DNA of 64,000 bases. Origin: Methylobacillus flagellatus (GTDB lineage: Bacteria; Pseudomonadota; Gammaproteobacteria; Burkholderiales; Methylophilaceae). The translations under genes and the position numbers were made by a program. Location: NCBI RefSeq assembly GCF_005502435.1, contig NZ_SCOU01000003.1, positions 248,001 to 312,000 of the forward strand, given 5' to 3'. Below are positions 6,514 to 14,539 of the stretch, one piece after another. The stretch's first letter is position 1; each line of letters starts with the position of its first letter. The notes under the pieces are model-generated. The model saw only the letters and a program-made list of their open reading frames with translations. It was not told where the DNA came from and did no database searches.

Positions 6514-8172
6514 CTACATACGCGTATAGCTAGGCCCACTCCCACCTTCGGGGGGTACCCACACGATATTCTGCGTGGGGTCTTTGATGTCGCAGGCTTT
6601 GCAGTGCACGCAGTTGGCCGCGTTGATCTGCAGGCGCGGCGTGGTCTCTCTTTCCACGATCTCGTACACGCCAGCCGGGCAGTAGCGTTGTTCCGGGCTG
6701 TCGTAACGGGCCAGGTTCACCGCGATGGGCACGCTGGCGTCCTTGAGCGTGAGGTGCACGGGTTGGTCTTCGTCGTGTTGCAGGTTGGCGAGGAACACCG
6801 ATGACAGGCGGTCGAAGCTGAGGGTGCCGTCGGGCTTGGGGTAGGCGATGGGCCGGGCTTGATCTTTGGGGTCCAGGGTCTCGTGGTCGGCCTTGCCGTG
6901 TGTGAGTGTCCAGGGCAGGCGCACCTTGAAGCTGGCCAGCCACATCTCGGCGCCGCTGATGAGCGAGCCCAGGCGATTGCCGAAGCGGGAGATAGCGGGT
7001 TTGACGTTGCGCACCTGATCGAGGTCCTGCCATACCCAGGAGGCGCGCAGTTTGTCGGTGTAGGCGATCAGGCTGTCCTGGCTGCGCCCGGCCGAGAGGG
7101 CTTCGAACACGGCTTCAGCCGCCAGCATGCCGGATTTCATGGCATTGTGGCTGCCCTTGATGCGCGGCACGTTGACGAAACCCGCCGCGCAGCCGATCAG
7201 TGCGCCACCCGGGAAATAAAGCTGCGGCAGTGATTGCAGGCCACCTTCGTTGATGGTGCGTGCGCCGTAACTCAGGCGTTTGCCACCGGCCAGCATGGGG
7301 GCGATGGCGGGGTGGGTCTTGAAGCGCTGAAACTCTTCGAACGGGCTCAAGTACGGGTTGCTGTAGTTGAGGTGCACCACATAGCCCACGGCGGCGATGT
7401 TGTTTTCCAAGTGATAGATGAAGGCACCGCCACCTGTCGCGTCATCGAGTGGCCAGCCTTGCGCGTGCAGCACCAGCCCTGGCTTGTGCTGGGCGGGGTC
7501 CAGTTGCCACAGCTCCTTGAACCCCAGGCCATATTTCTGTGGTTCGGCCTCGCGGCGCAGATCGAATCTGGCTTCCAGTTGACGCGTCAGCGAGCCACGC
7601 GTGCCTTCGGCGATCAGTGTGTAATCGGCATGCAGTTCGATGCCTTGCGCGAAGCCCGGTTTTTCGCTGCCGTCACGGGCACGGCCCATGTCGCCGCTGA
7701 TCACGCCTTTGAGTGCGCCGGATGCGTCATACAAGGGTTCCACTGCACTGAAGCCGGGGTAGATCTCCACGCCCAGCGCTTCGGCCTGTTCGCCCAGCCA
7801 GCGCGTGAGTGCGCCCAGGCTGATGATGTAATTGCCATGATTGCGCATCAACGGCGGTAGCAGCGCATCGGGGATGGTGAACGACTTACGCTCGGTGAGG
7901 TACAGGAAATGGTCTTCCTTGACCGGCGTGGTGAGCGGCGCGCCGAGTGCCTGCCAATCTGGCAGCAGTTCGTTGAGGGCGATCGGGTCGATCACCGCGC
8001 CGGACAGCGTGTGTGCGCCCACTTCGCTGGCTTTTTCCAGCACGCAGATGCTGAGTTCGCGCTGCTCGGCATTGGCCAGTTGTTTGAGGCGGATGGCGGC
8101 CGACAGGCCGGCAGGGCCGGCGCCGACGATCAGGACTTGGTACTGCATGACATCGCGTTGAGGCTGTGACAT
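6514..8172 (-). CDS. etfQO: Electron-transfer flavoprotein:ubiquinone oxidoreductase
   Basis: A 552-residue membrane-associated FAD/[4Fe-4S] enzyme that passes electrons from reduced ETF to the quinone pool. The N-terminal FAD Rossmann motif is VLIVGAGPAGLSAAIRL; the middle contains GFVNVPRIKGSHNAMKSGMLAAEA. The C-terminal cluster domain shows CPAGVYE and then NCVHCKACDIKDP, giving the four cluster Cys, ending VWVPPEGGSGPSYTRM as usual. It is directly downstream of a lysR gene (six bases apart) and divergent from etfB-etfA, so regulator, donor and acceptor form one module. Full length for the family. Confidence 0.96.
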   Translation of the reverse strand: MSQPQRDVMQYQVLIVGAGPAGLSAAIRLKQLANAEQRELSICVLEKASEVGAHTLSGAVIDPIALNELLPDWQALGAPLTTPVKEDHFLYLTERKSFTIPDALLPPLMRNHGNYIISLGALTRWLGEQAEALGVEIYPGFSAVEPLYDASGALKGVISGDMGRARDGSEKPGFAQGIELHADYTLIAEGTRGSLTRQLEARFDLRREAEPQKYGLGFKELWQLDPAQHKPGLVLHAQGWPLDDATGGGAFIYHLENNIAAVGYVVHLNYSNPYLSPFEEFQRFKTHPAIAPMLAGGKRLSYGARTINEGGLQSLPQLYFPGGALIGCAAGFVNVPRIKGSHNAMKSGMLAAEAVFEALSAGRSQDSLIAYTDKLRASWVWQDLDQVRNVKPAISRFGNRLGSLISGAEMWLASFKVRLPWTLTHGKADHETLDPKDQARPIAYPKPDGTLSFDRLSSVFLANLQHDEDQPVHLTLKDASVPIAVNLARYDSPEQRYCPAGVYEIVERETTPRLQINAANCVHCKACDIKDPTQNIVWVPPEGGSGPSYTRM

Positions 8173-8178
8173 AAATGG

Positions 8179-9117
8179 TTACTTGATCAATGGCAGGTTA
8201 AGTTCGTCGCTGCGTGAGGCATCCACCGTGTAGGCGCGACAGTAATCGAGAAAAGCCCGGATGCTGGCCGTCAGGTATTTCTTGCGGTGCCACACGAACA
8301 TGAACTGGCGCCGCAGGTCCAGCGCTGGCATCTCGATAGGCACTAAACTGCCGCGCCGGAAGGCATCGCGCAGCGCCAGCCGCGAGATGCAGCCGATACC
8401 GAGGCCGGATTCCACCGCGCGTTTGATCGCTTCGGTGTGTTCCAGCACCAGGCGTATTTTAAGCGCGGATTGATGATGACGCATGGCGTGATCGAAGGTT
8501 TCGCGCGTGCCCGAGCCCAGTTCGCGCAGGATCCAGGTTTCTGCCAGCAGATCGTCTATGCTCACCGGCTGTTTGCTGGCCTGCTTGCTGGCCAGGGCAT
8601 GGTCGGGCGCGCAGAACACCACTAGCTCGTCGTCGATCCAGGGTTCCACCTCCAGATCCGTGTGCTGGCAATTGCCTTCGATCAGCCCCAGATCCAGGTC
8701 GTAGTTGGCCACCTGCTGGAGGATGGTGTTGGTGTTTTGCACATGCAGCTGGATCTGGCACTCGGCGTGCTGTTTCATGAATGCGCCGATCAGCAGTGTC
8801 GCGATATAATTGCCGACCGTCAGTGTGGCGCCCACCTTGAGCAGCCCCACCGATGTTTTGCCTTGCAGGATATTCTCGATTTCGCCAGCCTGCTCCAGCA
8901 GTGCGGCGGCCATCGGCAGCAGGCTGCGGCCCAGGTCATTGAGGCGCAGCAATTTACCCATGCGATCAAAGAACTGACAGTCGAACTGGCGTTCCAATTC
9001 GGCGAGCGCAGTACTGGCGGCCGATTGTGACAGTGCTAGTGTTTCGGCCGCGCGCGACACGTTTTCGGTGCGGGCGACAGCGACGAACACCTCGAGCTGT
9101 CTCAGTGTGTAGCGCAT
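8179..9117 (-). CDS. LysR-family regulator of the ETF module (putative)
   Basis: A 312-residue LysR-type regulator. The N-terminal winged HTH reads LRQLEVFVAVARTENVSRAAETLALSQSAASTALAELERQF. The effector domain begins near LLKVGATLTVGNYIATLL. It resembles the CysB/YeiE-like branch only in general layout, so no specific ligand is claimed. It is transcribed away from etfB and is immediately followed by the ETF-QO gene; by the usual LysR arrangement it probably controls both divergent transcripts, possibly in response to an ETF-dependent substrate such as a methylated amine or acyl-CoA. That last point is inference. Confidence 0.88.
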   Translation of the reverse strand: MRYTLRQLEVFVAVARTENVSRAAETLALSQSAASTALAELERQFDCQFFDRMGKLLRLNDLGRSLLPMAAALLEQAGEIENILQGKTSVGLLKVGATLTVGNYIATLLIGAFMKQHAECQIQLHVQNTNTILQQVANYDLDLGLIEGNCQHTDLEVEPWIDDELVVFCAPDHALASKQASKQPVSIDDLLAETWILRELGSGTRETFDHAMRHHQSALKIRLVLEHTEAIKRAVESGLGIGCISRLALRDAFRRGSLVPIEMPALDLRRQFMFVWHRKKYLTASIRAFLDYCRAYTVDASRSDELNLPLIK

Positions 9118-9244
9118 GGCAGTATGGTCAGTGCAAGCAGGGTTTGCATATTGGTTTTGCAGATATACGTTATCAATATAATCAATTTATTAGATATTCT
9201 AGTGTCCCCTACAATAGCGGGCAATAGTTTCCAGGAGTGTGTGT
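9118..9244. promoter_or_regulatory. Divergent lysR/etfB regulatory region
   Basis: This 127-bp region separates the divergent start codons. It is much more AT-rich than its surroundings between 9160 and 9210 and contains overlapping near-symmetric ATA..TAT stretches, as expected of LysR target sites and the two promoters. No unique consensus box could be fixed. Confidence 0.45.
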
Positions 9245-9994
9245 ATGAAAATCGTCGTGGCCGTGAAGCACGTGGTGGACTACAACATCGTGCCGCGCGT
9301 CAAGCAGGATGGCAGCGATGTCGAGATCGCCGGCGTGAAAATGGGCATCAACCCGTTTGACGAGATCGCCGTGGAAGAAGCGCTGCGTCTCAAGGAAAAA
9401 GGCATCGCCAAGGAGATCATCGCGGTCTCCATCGGTGCGGACAACAGCAAGGACACGCTACGTCATGCCTTGGCCATGGGCGCGGACCGTGCCGTGTTGA
9501 TCCAGGCGGAAGGTGCGCTGGAGCCGCTGGGCGTAGCGCGTCTGCTGAAAACAGTGGTCGACCGCGAGCAACCCGAGCTGATCCTGCTCGGCAAGCAGGC
9601 CATTGACGATGATGCCGGTCAAACCGGCCAGATGCTGGCCGCCTTGCTGGGCGTTGGGCAAGGTTTGTTCGCCTCCCAGATCACGCTGAACGGCAATGAG
9701 GTGGAAGTGCAGCGTGAAGTGGAAGGCGGCAGCGAGCTGGTGGCGCTGCAACTGCCAGCGGTGGTCACGGCCGACCTGCGTTTGAACGAGCCGCGTTTCA
9801 TCAAGCTGCCAAACATGATGATGGCCAAAAAGAAACCGATCGAAACCCTGGTCGCCGCCGAGCTGGGTGTGGACTACGCGCCCCGCCTGTCCTTGCAGAA
9901 GGTGGCCGAACCGGCCCCGCGCAAGCCTGGCGTACTGGTCAACAGCGTCGCGGAGCTGGTCGAAAAACTGCGTATTGAAAAGGTATTGGCATGA
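9245..9994 (+). CDS. etfB: Electron transfer flavoprotein beta subunit
   Basis: A 249-residue AMP-binding subunit of the ETF heterodimer, which accepts electrons from flavoprotein dehydrogenases. The start MKIVVAVKHVVDYN with AGGAG eight bases upstream is canonical. It shows DEIAVEEALRLKE, LLGKQAIDDDAGQTGQMLAALL and the signature VTADLRLNEPRFIKLPNMMMAKKKP. The last four bases overlap etfA, giving coupled translation. In methylotrophs, ETF serves trimethylamine dehydrogenase and acyl-CoA dehydrogenases; the donor is not encoded here. Confidence 0.97.
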   Translation: MKIVVAVKHVVDYNIVPRVKQDGSDVEIAGVKMGINPFDEIAVEEALRLKEKGIAKEIIAVSIGADNSKDTLRHALAMGADRAVLIQAEGALEPLGVARLLKTVVDREQPELILLGKQAIDDDAGQTGQMLAALLGVGQGLFASQITLNGNEVEVQREVEGGSELVALQLPAVVTADLRLNEPRFIKLPNMMMAKKKPIETLVAAELGVDYAPRLSLQKVAEPAPRKPGVLVNSVAELVEKLRIEKVLA

Positions 9995-10923
9995 GCGTAC
10001 TGATCCTGGCCGAACATGACGGCCACCATATCAAGCAATCCACCCGTCAACTGGTGACGGCCGCTGGTGCCTGGCAACAGGACGTGCATCTGTTGCTGGT
10101 GGGCGGTGAGCTGTCTGCCGTGGTGGATGAAGCCGCGGCGATCGCGGGCGTAAGCCGCGTATTACGCGTCGAAGCCCCCCATCTGACGCATGTGCTGGCC
10201 GAAGATGTCGCGGCGGCCTTGCTGCACAACGCGGCTGGCTACAGCGTGATCCTGGCGGCGCACAGCACGCTGGGCAAGGGCGCCCTGCCACGCGCGGCGG
10301 CTCTGCTGGGTGTGGGCATGGTGTCCGACGTGGTCTCGATCCAGGCGCCCGATACCTATGTGCGCCCCACCTATGCTGGCAACGTGCTGGCCAAGGTCAA
10401 GAACGCCCATGCGGTACAAGTGGTGTCGGTACGTACCACCGCATTTGCCCCGGCGGGCAATGCAGGGGCGGCCGAGATCGTCAGCGCTGCCGTGCCTGCT
10501 CCATTCGGCAAGGCGCGTTGGGTGAGCGAACACAAAACCGTGTCCGAGCGCCCTGAGCTGGCAACCGCCAGTGTAGTGATCTCGGGCGGTCGCAGTCTGG
10601 GCGAGCAGTTCAACCCGCTGCTGGACCCGGTGGCCAAGAAGTTGAACGCTGCCATAGGCGCCACGCGTGCGTGCGTGGATGCGGGGTTTGCGCCCAATGA
10701 CCTGCAGGTCGGCCAGACCGGTACGGTGGTCGCGCCCGATCTGTACATTGCCATCGGCATCTCCGGCGCCATGCAGCACCTGGCTGGCATCAAGGACAGC
10801 AAGGTGATCGTGGCCATCAACCACGACCCGGATGCGCCCATCTTCAAGCATGCTGACTACGGTCTGGTGGCGGATCTGTTCCAGGCGGTGCCTGCTTTGG
10901 ATGCGGCGCTGGCTGCCGGTTGA
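9991..10923 (+). CDS. etfA: Electron transfer flavoprotein alpha subunit
   Basis: A 310-residue FAD-binding partner of EtfB. The N-terminal domain starts MSVLILAEHDGHHIKQSTRQLVTAA. The FAD domain contains VVISGGRSLG, GATRACVDAGFAPNDLQVGQTG, VVAPDLYIAIGISGAMQHLAGIKDSK and IVAINHDPDAPIFKHADYGLVAD, the full ETF-alpha signature. The ATG overlaps the etfB stop. Length is normal for the group. With the divergent ETF-QO gene it forms a complete route from dehydrogenases to quinone. Confidence 0.97.
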   Translation: MSVLILAEHDGHHIKQSTRQLVTAAGAWQQDVHLLLVGGELSAVVDEAAAIAGVSRVLRVEAPHLTHVLAEDVAAALLHNAAGYSVILAAHSTLGKGALPRAAALLGVGMVSDVVSIQAPDTYVRPTYAGNVLAKVKNAHAVQVVSVRTTAFAPAGNAGAAEIVSAAVPAPFGKARWVSEHKTVSERPELATASVVISGGRSLGEQFNPLLDPVAKKLNAAIGATRACVDAGFAPNDLQVGQTGTVVAPDLYIAIGISGAMQHLAGIKDSKVIVAINHDPDAPIFKHADYGLVADLFQAVPALDAALAAG

Positions 10924-11010
10924 GGCCAGTCAGCGTCAGGCTTGTAAACATTAATTTCATGAATCGACGCGCAGCAACAGGCGTCAACGAATCCAGCGAA
11001 AGTGATAGCA

Positions 11011-11787
11011 ATGAGTGCTTTTAATACCGAGAAAGTGTTGTCGGTCAAACATTGGAACGACACCCTGTTCAGTTTTGTGACCACGCGTGATGCCGGTCTG
11101 CGTTTCGAGAACGGCCAGTTCGTCATGATAGGCCTGCAAGTCAACGACAAGCCGCTGATGCGCGCCTACAGCGTGGCCAGCCCCAACTATGCCGATGATC
11201 TGGAATTCTTCAGCATCAAGGTGCAGAACGGTCCGCTTACCTCGCGTCTGCAACACCTCAAAGTGGGCGACGACATCCTGGTCGGCCGCAAGCCCACCGG
11301 TACCTTGCTGTTGTCCGACCTGAAGCCGGGCAAGCACGTCTACCTGCTGTCCACCGGTACCGGCCTCGCGCCGTTCATTTCGCTGATCCAGGATCCAGAG
11401 ATCTACGAGAAGTTCGACAAAGTGATCCTGGTGCATGGTGTGCGCCACGTGAATGACCTGGCCTATGAAGAATTCATCACCAAGACGCTGCCCGAGAACG
11501 AGTGGTTCGGTGAAGAGGTACGCAACAAGCTGATCTACTACCCGACCGTGACGCGTGAAGCATTCCGCAATCAGGGCCGCCTGACCGACCTCATGGAAAG
11601 CGGCAAGTTGTATGCCGACATCGGCCTGCCACCACTCAACCCGGAAACTGACCGTGCCATGCTGTGCGGCAGCCCGCAGATGCTGACTGACACCTGCCGC
11701 ATCCTCGACGCTGCTGGCCTGCAGGTGTCCAAGCGTATCGGTGACCTGGGTGACTATGTGATCGAGCGTGCCTTCGTCGAGAAGTAA
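11011..11787 (+). CDS. fpr: Ferredoxin-NADP reductase
   Basis: A 258-residue FAD enzyme that moves electrons between NADPH and ferredoxin or flavodoxin. The FAD motif is RAYSVASPNY and the NADP-side motif is LLSTGTGLAPFISLI, followed by VILVHGVRHVNDLAY; CGSPQML and the C-terminal DYVIERAFVEK are typical of the bacterial Fpr subgroup. ATG 11011 (MSAFNTEKVLSV) is preferred to an in-frame GTG at 11002. It follows etfA by 87 bases on the same strand and ends at a strong terminator, so it may be read from the same transcript. Confidence 0.94.
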   Translation: MSAFNTEKVLSVKHWNDTLFSFVTTRDAGLRFENGQFVMIGLQVNDKPLMRAYSVASPNYADDLEFFSIKVQNGPLTSRLQHLKVGDDILVGRKPTGTLLLSDLKPGKHVYLLSTGTGLAPFISLIQDPEIYEKFDKVILVHGVRHVNDLAYEEFITKTLPENEWFGEEVRNKLIYYPTVTREAFRNQGRLTDLMESGKLYADIGLPPLNPETDRAMLCGSPQMLTDTCRILDAAGLQVSKRIGDLGDYVIERAFVEK

Positions 11788-11840
11788 GCGGGCTTAATAG
11801 CAAGGTCGCCCTGATTCTGCAGTCAGTAGGCTCAGGCAAT

Positions 11841-11868
11841 AAAAAACAGGCCCTCAGGCCTGTTTTTT
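11841..11868. terminator. Intrinsic terminator after fpr
   Basis: A six-A run and ACAGGCC, loop CTCA, then GGCCTG and a six-T run: a 12-bp stem with tracts on both sides, placed between fpr and the convergent gene at 11910, so it can serve both strands. Confidence 0.9.
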
Positions 11869-11909
11869 TATGTGCGCTGCATGTAGGAGCGCTGCATAGA
11901 TTGCCTGGT

Positions 11910-12674
11910 TCAGACCGGTTCCACGATGTCGTAGAAATGCTCATGGTTGAAGCGGCCTATGGGTGGCTTGCTGCCGGACTGGTCGAAATAATCCTGCCAG
12001 TAGCTGGTGGCACTCCAGATCGCTTCCGGGCAGGAGACGCGTGACTCCAGGCCGGGCGTGAGGTCGAAGCCTTCTGCCCCCAGCAGCGTTTCCAGCATGC
12101 AGGCCGAGGGCAGGCCTACGCTTTCCAGCAGCGGGTTGCCGGTGTTGCCGGCACTCCAGCAGAACGCCAGCCAGCGCACCACATGCTCCAGCGTGTCCAG
12201 TGTGGAGCGGCTCATCTTGAAGGCTTCCAGTCTTTCCATGACACGCTGCTGCGCTATCGGCAGTGCAATCAGTGCGATGTTGGGGTAGCGTGCCGGGTCG
12301 TCGAAATCGGCAAGGTCACGCACTACCACGCCGTTGCGTGGCGGCGCGAAGCCACTCTCGGCGGGTTGCAGCAGTGGCACATGGATGGCGTGCGCATCAT
12401 CCAGCTTGTTGTGCTGCAGCTCCACCAGAATGGCCTCGGACCACAGCGAGGGCTTGAGGTCCGGGCGCAGTTGCGATTGTGCGATGCGCAGCCGGTAGGC
12501 CATGGTGTCTTTGCCGCCCAGCAGCACGATGTAGCTCCAGGCTTTGGGGTCCTTGATGCCCATGGCCTTGACCGCGCGGCGGCCCCAGGCCAGGTTGCTT
12601 TCGCCCGGCTTGCGTTGCTGTTCCGGGAATTCGGGATTGCGTTCGGTGGCTTTGGAGCGGGTCTGGCGGATCAT
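11910..12674 (-). CDS. Protein of unknown function paired with PhoD-like gene
   Basis: A 254-residue cytosolic-looking protein with no signal peptide or membrane helix. The ATG at 12674 (MIRQTRSKATERNPEFPEQQ) is chosen because AGGAGG lies seven bases upstream; the ATG at 12680 is too close. It is rich in Trp, Ala and Leu, with segments such as LAWGRRAVKAMGIKDPKAWSY and HVVRWLAFCWSAGNTGNPLL. I do not recognise a family. It starts 14 bases after the stop of the PhoD-like phosphatase gene, implying one transcript and perhaps a shared role. Confidence 0.75.
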   Translation of the reverse strand: MIRQTRSKATERNPEFPEQQRKPGESNLAWGRRAVKAMGIKDPKAWSYIVLLGGKDTMAYRLRIAQSQLRPDLKPSLWSEAILVELQHNKLDDAHAIHVPLLQPAESGFAPPRNGVVVRDLADFDDPARYPNIALIALPIAQQRVMERLEAFKMSRSTLDTLEHVVRWLAFCWSAGNTGNPLLESVGLPSACMLETLLGAEGFDLTPGLESRVSCPEAIWSATSYWQDYFDQSGSKPPIGRFNHEHFYDIVEPV

Positions 12675-12694
12675 GAGCATGCCTCCTGGGTAGC

Positions 12695-14290
12695 TTAAAG
12701 TACGCGCAGACTGAAGGTCTGGCTGTACTGTTGTGGGGGGAGTTTTCTGTTGTCGGTGACCGCGTGATAGGTCACATCGAAATCGATGCCAGCGCCGGCA
12801 CGGCGAAACGACAGCATGGCGATCTGGTCACCACGCTGCCGCAGGCCGCTGCCGTGCTCCGGGTCGAACTGTGGCAGGGTCAGGCGCCCGACCTTGCCCG
12901 GTGGTTGCGGCACGCTGGGATGCCTGGGCCAGGGGTCGCCCTGGCCGAACAGGCGGCGTACCGAGTTGCCGATCAGCTTGAAGCTGTCGGTGGCGGCCAC
13001 ATGGATCACGAAGGACGGCGAGCTGATCACCTCGTGTAGAGTGGTGTGGCTGCTGCCAGACTGGCGTGCCTGCGCCAGTCGGCCCCAATGCACATCGCCA
13101 GTGATGTACACCACGGGGATGTCGGCGGCTGCCAGCTGTTCAAAGATCGGCATGATCTGCTCATTGAACTGGCGGTAATTGGCCATTTCTGCATCGACTT
13201 TCTCGCGGTCCTTTTCCTCGGCAGGCGGGATCAGAAAAGCCTGACCCGAGCTGAACAGTCCGAAGGCCGGTTGCCTGTTCTGTTTGGCCAGCAGCAGGTC
13301 GTCCGCCCAGCGGCGCATCTCGGCCATCACCTTGGGGCTGACCAAGCTGTCAAATGGCTGGGCATGCGGTGCGGTGCCGGGAAAATCCTTCTGCCAGTAG
13401 CCGGGGTCGCGGTCACTGCGCAAGTCCACCACCAGCAGCTTGAGCGGGTCTATATCCAGCCTGTGCACCACATCCAGCGTGGGCCGCGCCGGGTCTACCT
13501 GCAAGGCCTTGTTGCGGAACACCACCTTGTCCATCTCCGGGTCTATGGGGAGAGCCGGGTCTATGAGCTGATAATCCTGATACAAGGCCTGCGCCACCGC
13601 GCGCCATTGTGCACGCCCCTTGGCGGTATAGGTTTTGGGTAACTGGTATTGCCGGTAGGGGTAGTTGTTCCAGTATTCGTGATCGTCGGCCACACACAGG
13701 GACGGCGCCTTGCTCAGCACGCTGCTCAGACCGGAGCCGGATTCTCCCTGTTGCATGGGCCGCCAGTTGTTCAGGTACTTGCGGCCCAGCTTGCGTGCCA
13801 GGCCCGGCGTGTCCGCGGGCAGGTCTTCGAACAGCGGCAGGTCGCCGTATATCTGGTCACCCATCATCAGCGTCAGGTCGGGGCGCAGATGGGGCGCGGA
13901 GACGATCTTGCTTAACAGGCCGGTGCCATCATCGGGTTGGGAATAACAGGAACACAGCAGGATATTGAAGCTGCCGTCCATGGCCCAGGGCACTTGCGCG
14001 GGCAGGCTGCGACAGCGCAGTGTCTGCAGATCGGTGCCGGACCGGATGGTGATCTCGGCGTCCTGATTGTTTGCCAGACCAGTGAGTTTGAACACGACAC
14101 GATGATTGAGCGGGTGCTTGTTGTTATCGGCGATACCATCACGGATGGCGCGTAGCGGGCTGTGGACGCTGACGTTGACTAGTGCCGAAGATGTGCTGGC
14201 CACAGGCATGAAAGGCTGCGACACATTGAACAGCCCCACCCAAAGGTACAGGGAGCCCGGGGGTGCCGCCATACGATAGACCATCATCAT
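12695..14290 (-). CDS. PhoD-like metallophosphoesterase
   Basis: A 531-residue protein with the PhoD-like phosphatase metal motifs: LLCSCYS, then GDQIYGD at residues 144-150, DDHEYWNN at 202-209 and GDVHWGRL near 415. The metal centre is therefore intact. There is no clear Sec or Tat signal, unlike secreted PhoD alkaline phosphatases, so a cytoplasmic phosphodiesterase or phospholipase role is possible. An N-terminal beta-rich domain of about 100 residues precedes the catalytic part. GGGAGAG precedes the ATG triplet at 14290. It leads a two-gene unit with the unknown protein at 11910-12674. Confidence 0.85.
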   Translation of the reverse strand: MMMVYRMAAPPGSLYLWVGLFNVSQPFMPVASTSSALVNVSVHSPLRAIRDGIADNNKHPLNHRVVFKLTGLANNQDAEITIRSGTDLQTLRCRSLPAQVPWAMDGSFNILLCSCYSQPDDGTGLLSKIVSAPHLRPDLTLMMGDQIYGDLPLFEDLPADTPGLARKLGRKYLNNWRPMQQGESGSGLSSVLSKAPSLCVADDHEYWNNYPYRQYQLPKTYTAKGRAQWRAVAQALYQDYQLIDPALPIDPEMDKVVFRNKALQVDPARPTLDVVHRLDIDPLKLLVVDLRSDRDPGYWQKDFPGTAPHAQPFDSLVSPKVMAEMRRWADDLLLAKQNRQPAFGLFSSGQAFLIPPAEEKDREKVDAEMANYRQFNEQIMPIFEQLAAADIPVVYITGDVHWGRLAQARQSGSSHTTLHEVISSPSFVIHVAATDSFKLIGNSVRRLFGQGDPWPRHPSVPQPPGKVGRLTLPQFDPEHGSGLRQRGDQIAMLSFRRAGAGIDFDVTYHAVTDNRKLPPQQYSQTFSLRVL

Positions 14291-14404
14291 CGCTTCTCTC
14301 CCTCGCCTGGCGTGACATCACCACCAGCCTGCCAGCGTGTGTCCGCCGTTTTTGTCTGCCTGTATCGTTACTTTGACGGGCTGGTGCTGGTAGCGCTAAT
14401 GTTT

Positions 14405-14443
14405 AGATCTGATGCTCAGATCTGATGTTCAAATCTAATGCTC
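14405..14443. repeat. Three tandem 13-bp repeats
   Basis: The unit AGATCTGATGCTC occurs three times head to tail (14405-14417, 14418-14430, 14431-14443) with one to three changes per copy. It lies upstream of the PhoD-like gene and downstream of the aminopeptidase gene, with no coding role seen. Confidence 0.85.
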
Positions 14444-14539
14444 GCAGCTACCGTTACCCATATCGTGCTACCACGGCATGGGGCACATCAATACGACTTA
14501 CGTGGGGGCCGGGTTTGGTGCTAGCTCAACAGGCTGCCA

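Noticed and set aside
10162-10851. Minus-strand frame inside etfA
   Set aside because: The sense strand gives an intact ETF alpha subunit; the antisense product is unrecognisable.
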